Assembly: GCF_036250695.1 (NCBI RefSeq)
Contig: NZ_CP109427.1
Coordinates: 434,001 to 498,000, forward strand
Direction of reading: 5' to 3'
DNA: 64,000 nt
From: Streptomyces sp. NBC_01497
GTDB lineage: Bacteria; Actinomycetota; Actinomycetes; Streptomycetales; Streptomycetaceae
A model generated the notes under the pieces. That model saw only the letters and a program-made list of their open reading frames with translations, was not told the DNA's origin and did not search any database. The translations under genes and the position numbers were made by a program. Below are positions 34,876 to 43,350 of this stretch, one piece after another. How positions within the stretch are numbered: position 1 is the first letter of the stretch; each line of letters starts with the position of its first letter.

Positions 34876-36123
34876 TCAGGCTGCCAGGGCGACGGAGGAT
34901 TCTTCTTGTCGGTCGGCGGGTGTGTGTCGGTCGAGCCGGGCCAGTAGATCGTCCAGGTCGGAGGTGGTGAACCTCCACTGGAACGGCTGTGCCGTGGGGT
35001 TGTAGCGGTCTTCGAACGCTCTGAGCCGGTCCCGGACCTGGGTCAGGTCCGTGAAGTCGTTGGGTTGGTCGACCTTGCGCTGAACGACGGAGAAGAAGAT
35101 CTCGATCTGGTTCGTCCAGGAGGCGTGGACGGGGGTGTGGACCATGACGGCGTTCGGAAACCTGCTGGCCAGGCGGTCGATAGCCCGTTGGCCGCGGTGG
35201 GAGGAGCCGTTGTCGACGACCCAGAAGACGCGTTTCGCACCGGCGTAGGGCTCGGTGGCCATGACCTGCTCGACCAGGTTCATGAAGGGGATGATGCCGG
35301 TCTTGGGCTCGCAACGCCCGAAGACCTTGGCGCGGTGGACGTCGTAGGCGGCGAGGTAGGCCAGCGCGCCGCCGCGGCCGTACTCGTGGTTGACGCGCAT
35401 CGCCCGGGCCCGGCCCGGGGCCAGGGTCGGGTGGCAGCGGCAGCGGGCTTGGACGGAGGTCTTCTCGTCGCTGGAGACGACGTACTCGTCCTCGCCCAGC
35501 GGGACGTCCTCGAACGTGCGGGCATACAGGTCAAGGACACGCTGGGCCTTGGCGCGGAAGTTGGGGTCGCGGATAAAGATCCAGGACCGGTACTGCCAGG
35601 GCTTGAGTGCGTCCTCGCGCAGCCAGCGGCGCACTGTGGACGCGGAGACGCTGTCGGTGATCCCGCGCGCGGTCAGCTCGGCGGCCAGCTCTGGGCAGGA
35701 CCAGCGCGACAACGGTACGCCGGTCTCGGCGGGTAACTGGCAGGCCAGCGCCTTGGCCTCGGCGATTTGCACGGGGTTGAAGCGGGCCGGGCGCCCTGAG
35801 CGCTTGTGGTCGGCCAGGGCCGGCAGCCCGCCGTGGGCGAACCGGCCCCGCCAGGCACGGACCGTGTCCAGGTGCAGGCCCGTCTCGCGGGCGTTCCGCG
35901 CGTTGGAGCGCCCCCGTGCCGCGTGCAGGATGATCTGCGCGCGGACCCGCAGTCGGTGCTCGGTCTTGTGGCCGTAGGCCATCTTCTTCAACCGCTCACG
36001 CTCGGCGGCGGTCGCAACTATCGGGCGGGCCGGGCAAACGGGCATGGCAGACGGGCCGATCGGGAGAAGTGGATCACGACGGGTCACACCCCGCCGCATC
36101 GGATGCGGCATCATCCACGCCAT
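34876..36123 (-). CDS. IS630-family DDE transposase
   Basis: A 415-residue transposase. The N-terminal helix-turn-helix region is visible (NARNARETGLHLDTVRAWRG, followed by KRSGRPARF). The DDE catalytic core follows: D in VSSDEKTSVQAR, D in FWVVDNGSSHRG and E in HASWTNQIEIFFS, the IS630/Tc1-mariner arrangement. A start at the ATG at 36123 has AAGG nine bases upstream; an ATG at 36045 (MPVCPARPIVATAAERERLK) would give a length closer to typical family members. The frame is intact, so the element may still be able to move. It cuts and joins DNA at the 31-bp ends at 34844 and 37310, duplicating TA. Confidence 0.93.
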   Translation of the reverse strand: MAWMMPHPMRRGVTRRDPLLPIGPSAMPVCPARPIVATAAERERLKKMAYGHKTEHRLRVRAQIILHAARGRSNARNARETGLHLDTVRAWRGRFAHGGLPALADHKRSGRPARFNPVQIAEAKALACQLPAETGVPLSRWSCPELAAELTARGITDSVSASTVRRWLREDALKPWQYRSWIFIRDPNFRAKAQRVLDLYARTFEDVPLGEDEYVVSSDEKTSVQARCRCHPTLAPGRARAMRVNHEYGRGGALAYLAAYDVHRAKVFGRCEPKTGIIPFMNLVEQVMATEPYAGAKRVFWVVDNGSSHRGQRAIDRLASRFPNAVMVHTPVHASWTNQIEIFFSVVQRKVDQPNDFTDLTQVRDRLRAFEDRYNPTAQPFQWRFTTSDLDDLLARLDRHTPADRQEESSVALAA

Positions 36124-36292
36124 GCTTGATGACCTTGCCCTGGCCCAGCGGGCGGCTCTTGCCGGGCACCGCCGTGGGTCTGCGCTACTTTGCTCGCGTA
36201 CGTACCCTTACCCGGCAGCAGAAGATGGACGGTGTGGCTGCGACCGAGGCGGCGCTGATCCGGGAAGCGTGACCCACCGACCCTCTGTGGGC
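36124..36292. other. Non-coding spacer inside the transposon
   Basis: 169 bp between the transposase start and the cupin stop. A plus-strand frame ending at 36272 (FARVRTLTRQQKMDGVAATE and eight more residues) has coding-like composition and may be the tail of a lost passenger gene. Confidence 0.4.
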
Positions 36293-36667
36293 CTAATGAG
36301 TCCAGGGCGGCGTGACGGTGCTGCCGTCGGCCAGCTTGGCGCTGAGTCCGACCCGTGTAGTGACCCACATGTGCGCGGGCTGGTCGGTGGTATTGGCAAC
36401 CGCCAGCTCGGAGCCTGCCGGAGCCACGGCTGCGTCACCGACGCCGAGTTCGGCGCTCTCGCCGGCGATGGTGATCCAGAGGCGGCCGGATAGAACGTAG
36501 AACGTCTCCTCATGACTGATCGTGTGGGCCGGACCCACCATTCCGGCCGGGACCTCGCCGCGCCATGCGGCGAGGTCCCGGCTGCCCGTGTCCGGGCGGA
36601 CGTAGGAAACGAAGCGGCCGCCATGGATCTCGTGCACGACGGCCTCGTCACTGCGGATGAAGGGCAT
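36293..36667 (-). CDS. Cupin-domain protein (transposon passenger)
   Basis: A 124-residue single-domain cupin. The first cupin motif is clear in HTISHEETFYVLSGRLWITI, with two His and a Glu as metal ligands, followed by GVGDAAVAPAGSELAVAN. The second motif is partial (PAHMWVTTRVG). Small cupins of this type are often dioxygenases, isomerases or ligand sensors; the function is not evident. The ATG at 36667 has AAGGAGG seven bases upstream, so upstream codons in the same frame are not used. It is divergent from the MarR gene across two palindromic operators. The pair lies wholly inside the IS630-like transposon, so it moves with it. Confidence 0.87.
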   Translation of the reverse strand: MPFIRSDEAVVHEIHGGRFVSYVRPDTGSRDLAAWRGEVPAGMVGPAHTISHEETFYVLSGRLWITIAGESAELGVGDAAVAPAGSELAVANTTDQPAHMWVTTRVGLSAKLADGSTVTPPWTH

Positions 36668-36682
36668 GCCAGCCTCCTTGTA

Positions 36683-36718
36683 GACAAGTAACTTGTCCAT
36701 AAAGACAAGCAGCTTGCC
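36683..36718. promoter_or_regulatory. Two MarR-type operators between cupin and marR
   Basis: GACAAGTAACTTGTC at 36683-36697 is a perfect 7-1-7 palindrome. GACAAGCAGCTTGCC at 36704-36718 is the same motif with one mismatched pair. Their starts are 21 bp apart, two helical turns, so two MarR dimers could bind the same face of the DNA. They cover the gap between the divergent starts. Confidence 0.85.
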
Positions 36719-36734
36719 GAGTTATAGTCAAGCC

Positions 36735-37175
36735 ATGGATGACGCTCTGGCCTTCTCCGCACTCGTGCTGGCACTCTCGGGACAGTTGGTGCAGGAGATC
36801 CACGCTCGCGTGTCCCAGCAGGGATTCGAGGACCTGCGGCCTGCACACGGCTTCGCCTTTGCCCGCATCTCCCTGGGCGGCTCCACTACGGCCAACCTGG
36901 CCGAACACCTGGGGGTGACCAAACAGGCCGCCGCCCAGCTGGTCGAGGAGCTGGTCCGCAAGGGGTACGTTGTGCGACATCCACACCCCCACGATGCCCG
37001 CGCCCGGCTCTTGGGGCTGACCGAGGCCGGCTGGGCCGCCACTCGCGCCGCCGACGAGGCAGCCCGGGCTGCCGTCGCGCCATGGCGAGAGGCGCTGGGC
37101 GAAGCGCGCTTCAGTGAACTTGTCGCCGACTTGACCCGACTTACGCCACCGGGGCCGATCCGCCCCGCCTGGTGA
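36735..37175 (+). CDS. MarR family regulator (transposon passenger)
   Basis: A 146-residue MarR regulator. The winged-helix core is easily seen: TTANLAEHLGVTKQAAAQLV as helix-turn-helix, then VEELVRKGYVVRHPHPHDAR as wing with the family's D-x-R, and LLGLTEAGW. N- and C-terminal helices form the dimer interface. The ATG at 36735 is chosen because the two palindromic operators end 16 bp upstream, leaving no room for an earlier start. It probably represses the divergent cupin gene and itself through those operators. Carriage inside an IS630-like transposon is unusual for this family. Confidence 0.9.
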   Translation: MDDALAFSALVLALSGQLVQEIHARVSQQGFEDLRPAHGFAFARISLGGSTTANLAEHLGVTKQAAAQLVEELVRKGYVVRHPHPHDARARLLGLTEAGWAATRAADEAARAAVAPWREALGEARFSELVADLTRLTPPGPIRPAW

Positions 37176-37236
37176 GCCAGTAAGTCACTGGCCTGGACCA
37201 CCGCAGGTCACCAAGGAAGAGCCAGGGCAACGGATT

Positions 37237-37262
37237 TGCGCATCCCGGGTCGGGGATGCGCA
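37237..37262 (+). terminator. Terminator after the passenger marR gene
   Basis: TGCGCATCCC (37237-37246) pairs perfectly with GGGATGCGCA (37253-37262) around a 6-nt loop, 62 bp after the marR stop and just inside the right inverted repeat. Confidence 0.75.
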
Positions 37263-37279
37263 GCAAGTCGTGAACCCCG

Positions 37280-37310
37280 CAACCCCCGAAGGACTTCTGA
37301 AGCCGACCAC
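37280..37310. repeat. Right terminal inverted repeat of the transposon
   Basis: 31 bp, 29 matching the reverse complement of the left end. The quinone-oxidoreductase reading frame resumes three bases beyond it. Confidence 0.9.
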
Positions 37311-37313
37311 TAA

Positions 37314-37616
37314 GTCGAGACGGCCGCCTACCACGCCGTCATCGCCACGTACGCCACCAGCAGCCCACACCCGTCCGTGCCCTACTGGACCCTGGCGTAC
37401 AAGAACGTGACCGTGCGCTTCCTCAGCAACGACGACTTCCCCGAACAGGCCAACCAGCGCGCCGCGACCGAGCTCACGCAGGCCCTGGCGGTCGGCGACC
37501 TGCGGTATCCCATCGCCGCGCGTTATCCGCTGGAGGAGATCGCCGAGGCTCACGAAGCCGCCGCGCTCAGCGGCGGCGGCCGTGTGGTGCTCGATCTGCC
37601 CGGAGGGGCGTCATGA
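37314..37616 (+). pseudogene. Quinone oxidoreductase-like gene, 3' part beyond the transposon
   Basis: This is the continuation of the gene interrupted at 34843. VETAAYHAVIATYATSS, then VPYWTLAYKNVTVRFLSNDD, then AVGDLRYPIAARYPLEEIAE and GGGRVVLDLPGGAS form the usual C-terminal third of MDR-type quinone reductases. Read across the element, the phase is kept, with only the flanking TAA acting as a stop. The stop codon TGA overlaps the ATG of the next gene (ATGA), evidence that the ancestral operon was translationally coupled. Confidence 0.88.
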
Positions 37617-38510
37617 CCGTCCGGTTCGGCCTCTCGCTGTCCCCGGCGCTGATATCGAGCACGGCTACCGGCTGGCCGCCGTGGCCGAGCACTCAGGCCT
37701 GAACCTGATCGGTGTGCGAGACCGTCAGCACGTCGACAGTCACGTCGCTTTCGTCTTCATCGGGCGACTGCCGGCACGCACGCGCGTCACGGTCCTGCCC
37801 GATGTGGCGAACCTGCCGCTGCGGCAGCCGGGCACGCTCGCCCGCACGTCGTCATCGCTCACCCGCGTCTCCGGCGGCAGGTTCGTGCTGGGCCTCGGCG
37901 GGGCGGCTACTGGGATACCATCGCCTCGATGGGGACACCCCGGTGCGCGTCCGCCGAGGGACCGCGTGCGCTTGCCGAAGCGGTCGAGCTGATGCGTGAG
38001 CTGCGGCAGCCCGGTGTGGCGGTGACGCACGACGGCGCGTCCGTGTCCGTGTTCGCGTCCGTGTCCAGTACAGCCAGTCAAGGACCGGCCGTACCGGTCT
38101 GGATCGGTGCACGGGGTTCGTGCGGTCTCGCGGTCACCGGCAGGTTCGGCGAGAGCTGGGCGGCGCCCGTCCCCTCGTATCTTCCGTACGAGCGGTGAGG
38201 CCCTCGAACGCGATCACCGACAGGGCGGCCGGGGAGAGCGGGCGTGCGCCGTCAGAGGTGACCCGGGCCGGGCGGTTGTCCGGCACGATCGATCCGGCCG
38301 CGCACCGGCGCGCCGGCCTGGTCGGGTCCGCACCGATCCGTACGGACGTGTGCGGCTGGGCCGAGGAGATCGAACGCCACGCCACCGAACAGCCGTTCAC
38401 CGCGTTCGTCCGCCGGCCCGAGGAAGCCGACGAGACGCAGATCCGCCGGTTCGCGGAGGAGGTCGTGCCGCTCGTCCCGGCGCGGCCGAGGCAGAGGGCA
38501 CCCGACGGTG
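37613..38510 (+). pseudogene. Luciferase-like (LLM) flavin monooxygenase, multiply frameshifted
   Basis: The start MTVRFGLSLSP overlaps the previous stop. Recognisable LLM pieces follow in shifting frames: HGYRLAAVAEHSGLNLIGVR with LARTSSSLTRVSGGRFVLGL, then ALAEAVELMRELRQPGVAVT with GPAVPVWIGARGSCGLAVTG, then TIDPAAHRRAGLVGSAPIRT with EEADETQIRRFAEEVVP near the end. At least four frame changes are needed, so the gene is dead. Intact relatives are F420- or FMN-dependent monooxygenases or reductases of about 300 residues. Together with the ABM and quinone-reductase genes it formed a three-gene redox operon. Confidence 0.82.
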
Positions 38511-38811
38511 CAGGCGGCGGCTGTTCTCCGGCAGGCCGGTGCCAGGGGTCCGTCTACGCGTTGCGCGCAGCGCGGCCTACGGCCGGCCTCAGCGCCTTTT
38601 CTCCGGCACCACGACCGGTCCGGACCCGCCGGGAGGCCTTCACCGTCGCCGCCGGCACCACCATCCCGCGAAGGCCGTCGGCGGAACACGGGCCGCGGGC
38701 CGGCGGATCCTCCCCTCGCGGCACGGTGAACCGCTCGGCGGCCCGATCAAGGACGCTGCTCGTTACGCTGGGAGGGAGCGTAGACCAAGGGTGGCTACGG
38801 AGGGTATCGGA
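38511..38811. other. Leader region of the PAS/GAF phosphatase
   Basis: About 300 bp without a recognisable gene; open frames here are not coding-like. A GGAGGG ribosome site at about 38799-38804 marks the downstream start. Confidence 0.5.
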
Positions 38812-40890
38812 ATGGTGTACGAGCCCGAGGCCGATCCCACAGTGACGCACTCCGCCGGCTTCGCACAGGTGCCGGAGGCGCCCACTCCCGCACTGGCCCT
38901 GCTCGACTCCGACGGAACCGTCGTGGCGTGGGGGGAGGGCTGCCGGCGGTTGCTCGGACACCGTGCGCAGGACATCGTCGGGCATCCGGTGCAGCAGCTC
39001 CTCACGGCTTCGGCCGAGATCGCGTCCTGGCCTCCCGCCCCTGGAGCCCTGGACCGAGGGGGCGATCGGCAGAGCGTCGCCGGCGTCGTGGAGGTCACGC
39101 ACGCGGAGGGCAGGAGCCTGCGCCTGACGGTGGAGATCATCGCGCTTTCGGGCGAGGACGGTGCGCGCTGCTGGTTCGTTGCCGTCACGGACGCGCCGGA
39201 CGGAGCGGAGAACGTCGAAGCGGCGGCGTCGCTCCTCGACCGGTCGACGCTGGCCGTGGGGGTGTGGGACGCGGACATGCGGCTGGTGTGGTCGAACCGG
39301 ACCTGCAGGGAGGTCGTGAGCCTCTTCGAGGCGAACGCGCCCACACCGTCGACACGGCACGCCATGCGTGGTTTCGACCGGACCACCATCGAGCCGGTGC
39401 TGCGCAAGGTGCTGAGGTCGAAGGAGCCGGTCACGGAGAGCCTGGTCCGGTGGGTTTCCCCGGAGGACGGCCGGGAGATCGTCTCTTCCTCCTCCGTCTT
39501 CCCGCTCGCCCCCGGGGCCGGGTCTCCGCTGGGAGTGTGCACGATCTCCCTGGTCACCAAGAGCGGCGAGCGCGAGCGCCTGGCGCTGCTCGGCAGGGCG
39601 GCGCGACGCATCGGCACCACCCTCGATGTGGTGAGGACCGCACAGGAACTCGCGGACATCGCCGTGCCGACACTCGCCGACTACGTAACCGTGGACCTGG
39701 CCGATGCCGTACCGCTGGGCGGTGAGCCGCTGGAGCGGCTGCCCGAGGCGGAATCCGGCGTCCCCGTCTTCCGCCGCGCCGGTCTCGCCTCCGTCCACGG
39801 GGGCAAGCCCGAGGCCGCGTTCACCGTGGGCGACGTGGTGTACGTACCCCCCGCGTCTCCGTTCCTGACCGCGCTGTACGGCGATCGGTCATACTTCGAG
39901 CCGGTCATGAAAACGGGCCCGGGGACATGGCTGGACAACGATCCCCAGCGCAGGCGGCTCATCCGCGAGACCGGCATGCACTCGGTGATGGTGATCCCGC
40001 TCAGGGCCCGCGGCACCGTGCTCGGCATCGCCGTGTTCGTGCGGAACGACAACCTCGTCCCCTTCTCCCGCGAGGATCTGCTGCTGGCCGAAGAACTCGT
40101 CGTCCAGGCGTCGCTGAGTCTCGACAACGCGCGCCGGTACGCGCGGGAACGGGCCGCGGCCCTCACCCTGCAGCGCAGTCTCCTGCCCCAGGCGCTGTCC
40201 GGCGGAGCCACGATGAATGTGGCCCACCGCTACCTGCCCTCGGACCGGCACGAGGGCGTCGGCGGGGACTGGATGGACACCATCGAACTGCCCGGGGGCA
40301 GAATCGCCCTGGTGATCGGCGACGTCGTCGGCCACGGCGTCAACGCGGCCGCCGCCATGGGACGGATGCGCACCGCGGTTCACACGCTGGCCGTCCTCGA
40401 CCAGCCCCCGGCGGAACTGCTCGACCATCTGGACAAGGTCACCACCCAGCTCGCGGAGTCGGGCACCTGGTCCCTCGGGCACGCGTCGGTCACCGGCGGG
40501 ACCTGCCTCTACTGCGTCTACGACCCGGCCACCCGGATCTGCACGCTGGCACGTGCCGGTCACCCGCCACCTGTACTGGTCACGCCCGACGGCCACGCCG
40601 CGATCGCCGGCACACCGGTGGGCCCGCCGGTCGGTACCGGCACCGGCCCCTACGAGTCCGTCGACCTGGAACTCGCCGAAGGCACGCTGCTCGCCCTGTA
40701 CACCGACGGGCTGGTGGAGTCCCGGCACGCCGATATCGACGTCGGACTCGACCGGTTGGTCGACGCGCTACGACAGCCGCCCGCGGACCTCGAAGCCCTG
40801 TGCGACCGTGTCGTCGCACGCATGACCTCGGACGCGCCGTCGGAGGACGATGTCGCTCTCCTCGTGGCACGCACCCACGCGGGCGGCTGA
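38812..40890 (+). CDS. PAS-PAS-GAF-SpoIIE (PP2C-type) serine phosphatase
   Basis: A 692-residue cytoplasmic phosphatase of the RsbU/SpoIIE type. Two PAS domains (about 20-125, with PALALLDSDGTVVAWGEGCR, and about 135-250) are followed by a GAF domain (about 262-440). The SpoIIE catalytic domain (about 445-690) is introduced by LQRSLLPQAL. The metal-binding acids are all present: GGDWMD near 485, GDVVGHG near 504, TDGLVE near 632 and SEDDVALL near 678. It should dephosphorylate an anti-sigma-factor antagonist in a partner-switching pathway, with the PAS/GAF domains as sensors. No HATPase domain is fused. The ATG at 38812 has GGAGGG upstream; a GTG at 38791 would add seven residues. Monocistronic. 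Confidence 0.93.
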   Translation: MVYEPEADPTVTHSAGFAQVPEAPTPALALLDSDGTVVAWGEGCRRLLGHRAQDIVGHPVQQLLTASAEIASWPPAPGALDRGGDRQSVAGVVEVTHAEGRSLRLTVEIIALSGEDGARCWFVAVTDAPDGAENVEAAASLLDRSTLAVGVWDADMRLVWSNRTCREVVSLFEANAPTPSTRHAMRGFDRTTIEPVLRKVLRSKEPVTESLVRWVSPEDGREIVSSSSVFPLAPGAGSPLGVCTISLVTKSGERERLALLGRAARRIGTTLDVVRTAQELADIAVPTLADYVTVDLADAVPLGGEPLERLPEAESGVPVFRRAGLASVHGGKPEAAFTVGDVVYVPPASPFLTALYGDRSYFEPVMKTGPGTWLDNDPQRRRLIRETGMHSVMVIPLRARGTVLGIAVFVRNDNLVPFSREDLLLAEELVVQASLSLDNARRYARERAAALTLQRSLLPQALSGGATMNVAHRYLPSDRHEGVGGDWMDTIELPGGRIALVIGDVVGHGVNAAAAMGRMRTAVHTLAVLDQPPAELLDHLDKVTTQLAESGTWSLGHASVTGGTCLYCVYDPATRICTLARAGHPPPVLVTPDGHAAIAGTPVGPPVGTGTGPYESVDLELAEGTLLALYTDGLVESRHADIDVGLDRLVDALRQPPADLEALCDRVVARMTSDAPSEDDVALLVARTHAGG

Positions 40891-40997
40891 GGCGAGGTTT
40901 CCTTCGACGGCGGCCCGCGCAACACAGCGCGGGTCACGGCGCCCGCACGTCCCACCGCACATGGCATCACCCCGCGTCGGTCCGCGGGGGCCGTCGT

Positions 40998-41801
40998 CTA
41001 CGTCAGGAGCAGCATCACAGCGGTCACCAGGGCAAGCAGCCCGATGTAGGCCCAGGCGTGGATACGGTCGGGGATGGCAGGCGGGCGCCGCCGCAGTACG
41101 GCGATGACAGGCAGGGCACCCAGGAGCAGTGCCGAGGCCGCGCGCAGGTCCACGAGGCCCACCAGGTGCACGTGCGCGTGCGCGGCGGCGGGAACCGCCG
41201 CCGCGCCCAGGGACATCGCGGTGGCGGGGAGCGCGATCGCGAGTGTGAGGGGGTTGGCCAGCGTGGTGGCGACGTGCATGGTGTGACCGGCCCGGCGCAT
41301 CGCGGGCACGGTCATGACACTGCCACCCACACCGAGGAAGGCCGCGACCGCACCGATCGGTGCACCGAGGACCGCCGGCAGCCGGCGTGGCGCGTCGGAT
41401 ATCGCGCCGCCCCGGGGCGGCGGACGCAGGAACCCGGGACGCAGCAGCAGGTCGGCGATGGTGAAAGCGCAGTACACGACGAATGCCCAGTGGGCCACGG
41501 CAACCGGGGCGAGGCGCGTCGCGAGCGCGCCGGCCGCGGCACCGGCAGCCAGCAGGAGGAGCAGCCTGCCGCTGCCCCGGAGCGCGAGGAGCACACGCCG
41601 TGGTGTGACGGCCGTCGCGAATCCCGCGTTCACCAGCATCACCAGCGCCGAGGTGGCCGTCGCCACCCGCATCGCGTCCGCGCCGAGCGCGGCATCCGCC
41701 CAGACCACTACCGGTACCGCGACGAAGCCCCCGCCGAAACCGAACAACACGGTCGTCACCCCGGTGAGGAGCCCGACCCCGATCAGCATCACCACGTCCA
41801 T
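40998..41801 (-). CDS. TauE/SafE family membrane permease
   Basis: A 267-residue, about eight-helix membrane protein of the TauE/SafE family, implicated in export or import of sulfite, sulfonates or organic acids. The two half-repeats are visible. The first begins VVMLIGVGLLTGVTTVLFGF followed by GGGFVAVP, and the second is GAPIGAVAAFLGVGGSVMTV, both with the family glycine-rich motif. The ATG at 41801 has GGTGGGG a few bases upstream. A His-rich turn (HAHVHLVG) near residue 205 lies between helices. It is divergent from an AraC regulator with 93 bp between the starts, so it is probably controlled by it. Confidence 0.9.
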   Translation of the reverse strand: MDVVMLIGVGLLTGVTTVLFGFGGGFVAVPVVVWADAALGADAMRVATATSALVMLVNAGFATAVTPRRVLLALRGSGRLLLLLAAGAAAGALATRLAPVAVAHWAFVVYCAFTIADLLLRPGFLRPPPRGGAISDAPRRLPAVLGAPIGAVAAFLGVGGSVMTVPAMRRAGHTMHVATTLANPLTLAIALPATAMSLGAAAVPAAAHAHVHLVGLVDLRAASALLLGALPVIAVLRRRPPAIPDRIHAWAYIGLLALVTAVMLLLT

Positions 41802-41894
41802 GGCCCCCACCCCACCAGTTCGGACGATCGGCCCGCATGCGATGGTCGGCACAGTTCTTTCGTGTGTCAGCCACCCGGGGATTAGGGTGACCCG

Positions 41895-42677
41895 GTGAGG
41901 AACGTCCCGCTGGCCGCCGTCGACCACGTCGACCGGGCCGTCCTGCCGATCGGCACCGACTACCCGCCCGGCCACGTACTCGACTGGCACGCACACCAGC
42001 GCGCGCAGTTTCTCTACGGCGCCACCGGGGTGATGGTCGTCGACACCGCCGAGGGGACCTGGACCGTCCCGCCCGAACGCGCCGTACTCATTCCGCCCAC
42101 TACCCGGCACCGGGTGCGCATGCTGGAGGTGAGCACCCGGAGCCTGTACATTCGTCCGCGCGCCGTCCCCTGGTGGCCCGCCACCTGCACGGTCGTGGGC
42201 GTATCACCGCTGTTGCGCGAACTCCTCCTGGCCGCCGTCGATTTCGAGGCCGAGTACAGCCTGTCCGGCCGCGCGGGAAGCATTGCCGCGCTCCTCCTCC
42301 ATGAGATCGCCGAGCACGCCCCGCTCCCGTTCCACGTGGGGATGCCCGCGTCCGCCGACCTCGCGAAGCTCTGCCGCGAGTACCTGGCCGCCCCGGACGT
42401 CGAGGTCACCAACGCCGTGTGGGCCGCTCGTGCGGCGATGAGCGAGCGCGCTTTCACGCGGCGCTTCCGTTCCGAGACGGGTGACAGCCCCGCCGCGTGG
42501 CGAGGGCGGGCCCGCCTGCTCGCGGCCGTCCCGCTGCTGCGTACCGCATCGGTGAGTGATGTCGGCGCCCGTATCGGCTATGCCTCTCCCGCCGCGTTCA
42601 CCGCCGCGTTCACCCGCGTCTTCGGGGCGCCTCCGTCCCGCTTCACGGCGAGCGGCCTGGGTGGGGGCCGGTTCTGA
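41895..42677 (+). CDS. AraC family transcriptional regulator
   Basis: A 260-residue AraC/XylS regulator. The N-terminal cupin-like sensor (about 10-110) contains YPPGHVLDWHAHQRAQFLYG, VPPERAVLIPPTTRHRV and related segments. The C-terminal double helix-turn-helix (about 160-255) includes RAFTRRFRSETGDSPAAW and VSDVGARIGYASPAAFTAAF. The H-A-H motif may bind a metal or small ligand. The start is the GTG at 41895, directly after GGGTGACCCG. It is divergent from the TauE/SafE permease and probably activates or represses it in response to the transported acid or sulfonate; the signal itself is unknown. Confidence 0.92.
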   Translation: MRNVPLAAVDHVDRAVLPIGTDYPPGHVLDWHAHQRAQFLYGATGVMVVDTAEGTWTVPPERAVLIPPTTRHRVRMLEVSTRSLYIRPRAVPWWPATCTVVGVSPLLRELLLAAVDFEAEYSLSGRAGSIAALLLHEIAEHAPLPFHVGMPASADLAKLCREYLAAPDVEVTNAVWAARAAMSERAFTRRFRSETGDSPAAWRGRARLLAAVPLLRTASVSDVGARIGYASPAAFTAAFTRVFGAPPSRFTASGLGGGRF

Positions 42678-42836
42678 CCGTACGACGGCGGGTGCAGCCG
42701 AGCGCCGTGTCCGTCCGTGGACCATCTCATCCGCTCCACCGAAAAGCCCCGGGCGCAGGCCGATCGCGCGGGCGTCGGCTGCGTCGCCGGGCCGGGCCCG
42801 TTCACGGCTGGGTGCGCCGCGGAGGCGGTTATGCGT

Positions 42837-43301
42837 TCACTGCCGTGCGTCGGCCGCGCGACGCTGATGGTCGACCACGTCGGCGAAGACCCGCTTGAAC
42901 TCGGCATAGACGTCCCGGCCGAGGCGCCGTTCGTGGCGGGCCTGCATGCCGGCCATGATCTCGTCCGCCGCTGCCATCTGGGCTCGGCCGCGTTCAGTGG
43001 GGCACACGAGTTTGGCCCTTCGATCCGCGGGGTCGTTCTGCCGTTCCACGTACCCCAGATCGGTGAGTTCGTCGATCAGGGTGCCGATGACCTGCTTGTG
43101 CACACCCGACCGGCGGGCCACGTCCGTCGCCCGGATGCCCGCCCCCTCCAAGTACGCGAGGACGGCACCGTGGCGTGGCTTGAGGTCGCCGAAACCCAGC
43201 TCATGGAGCCGGGCGAAGAGTTCGCCCTCGACGGCTGACAGCAACCGGCTCGACAGGGTGCCCAGATCCGGCTCGGCAACGTTGCGCTCCTTGCGACTCA
43301 C
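42837..43301 (-). CDS. MarR family transcriptional regulator
   Basis: A 154-residue MarR regulator. The winged helix is visible as ATDVARRSGVHKQVIGTLID, then LTDLGYVERQNDPADRRAKL, then CPTERGRAQ. The GTG at 43301 has GAGGAGG seven bases upstream and is the most likely start. The frame stays open for 42 more codons through six 15-bp tandem repeats (43351-43440), which would add a repeated VLVQY segment from an ATG at 43427. The strong internal ribosome site argues that the repeats are upstream regulatory DNA. No divergent target gene is obvious; the nearest genes are AraC (convergent) and LtrA (same strand, upstream). Confidence 0.9.
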   Translation of the reverse strand: MSRKERNVAEPDLGTLSSRLLSAVEGELFARLHELGFGDLKPRHGAVLAYLEGAGIRATDVARRSGVHKQVIGTLIDELTDLGYVERQNDPADRRAKLVCPTERGRAQMAAADEIMAGMQARHERRLGRDVYAEFKRVFADVVDHQRRAADARQ

Positions 43302-43350
43302 GTTCCGACCTCCTCGGCCCCTGCCCTCCCCGGCCACGAACGGCCCGGGC

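Larger units (their letters stand above)
34844..37310. mobile_element. IS630-like transposon carrying MarR and cupin passenger genes
   Basis: The element is bounded by 31-bp terminal inverted repeats (34844-34874 and 37280-37310) that match at 29 of 31 positions, each beginning GTGGTCGGCT at its outer end. It is flanked by a direct TAA (34841-34843 and 37311-37313), consistent with the TA target preference of IS630 elements; the shared sequence can be read as long as ACTAAGT. It interrupts a quinone-oxidoreductase gene whose two halves stop and restart exactly at the ends. Besides the transposase it carries a cupin and a MarR gene plus a terminator, making it 2467 bp instead of the usual 1.0-1.3 kb. 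Confidence 0.88.

Noticed and set aside
36293..37175. marR-cupin as resident chromosomal genes that simply lie next to an insertion sequence
   Set aside because: They lie between the two matching inverted ends, and the host gene continues directly outside both ends, so they came in with the element.
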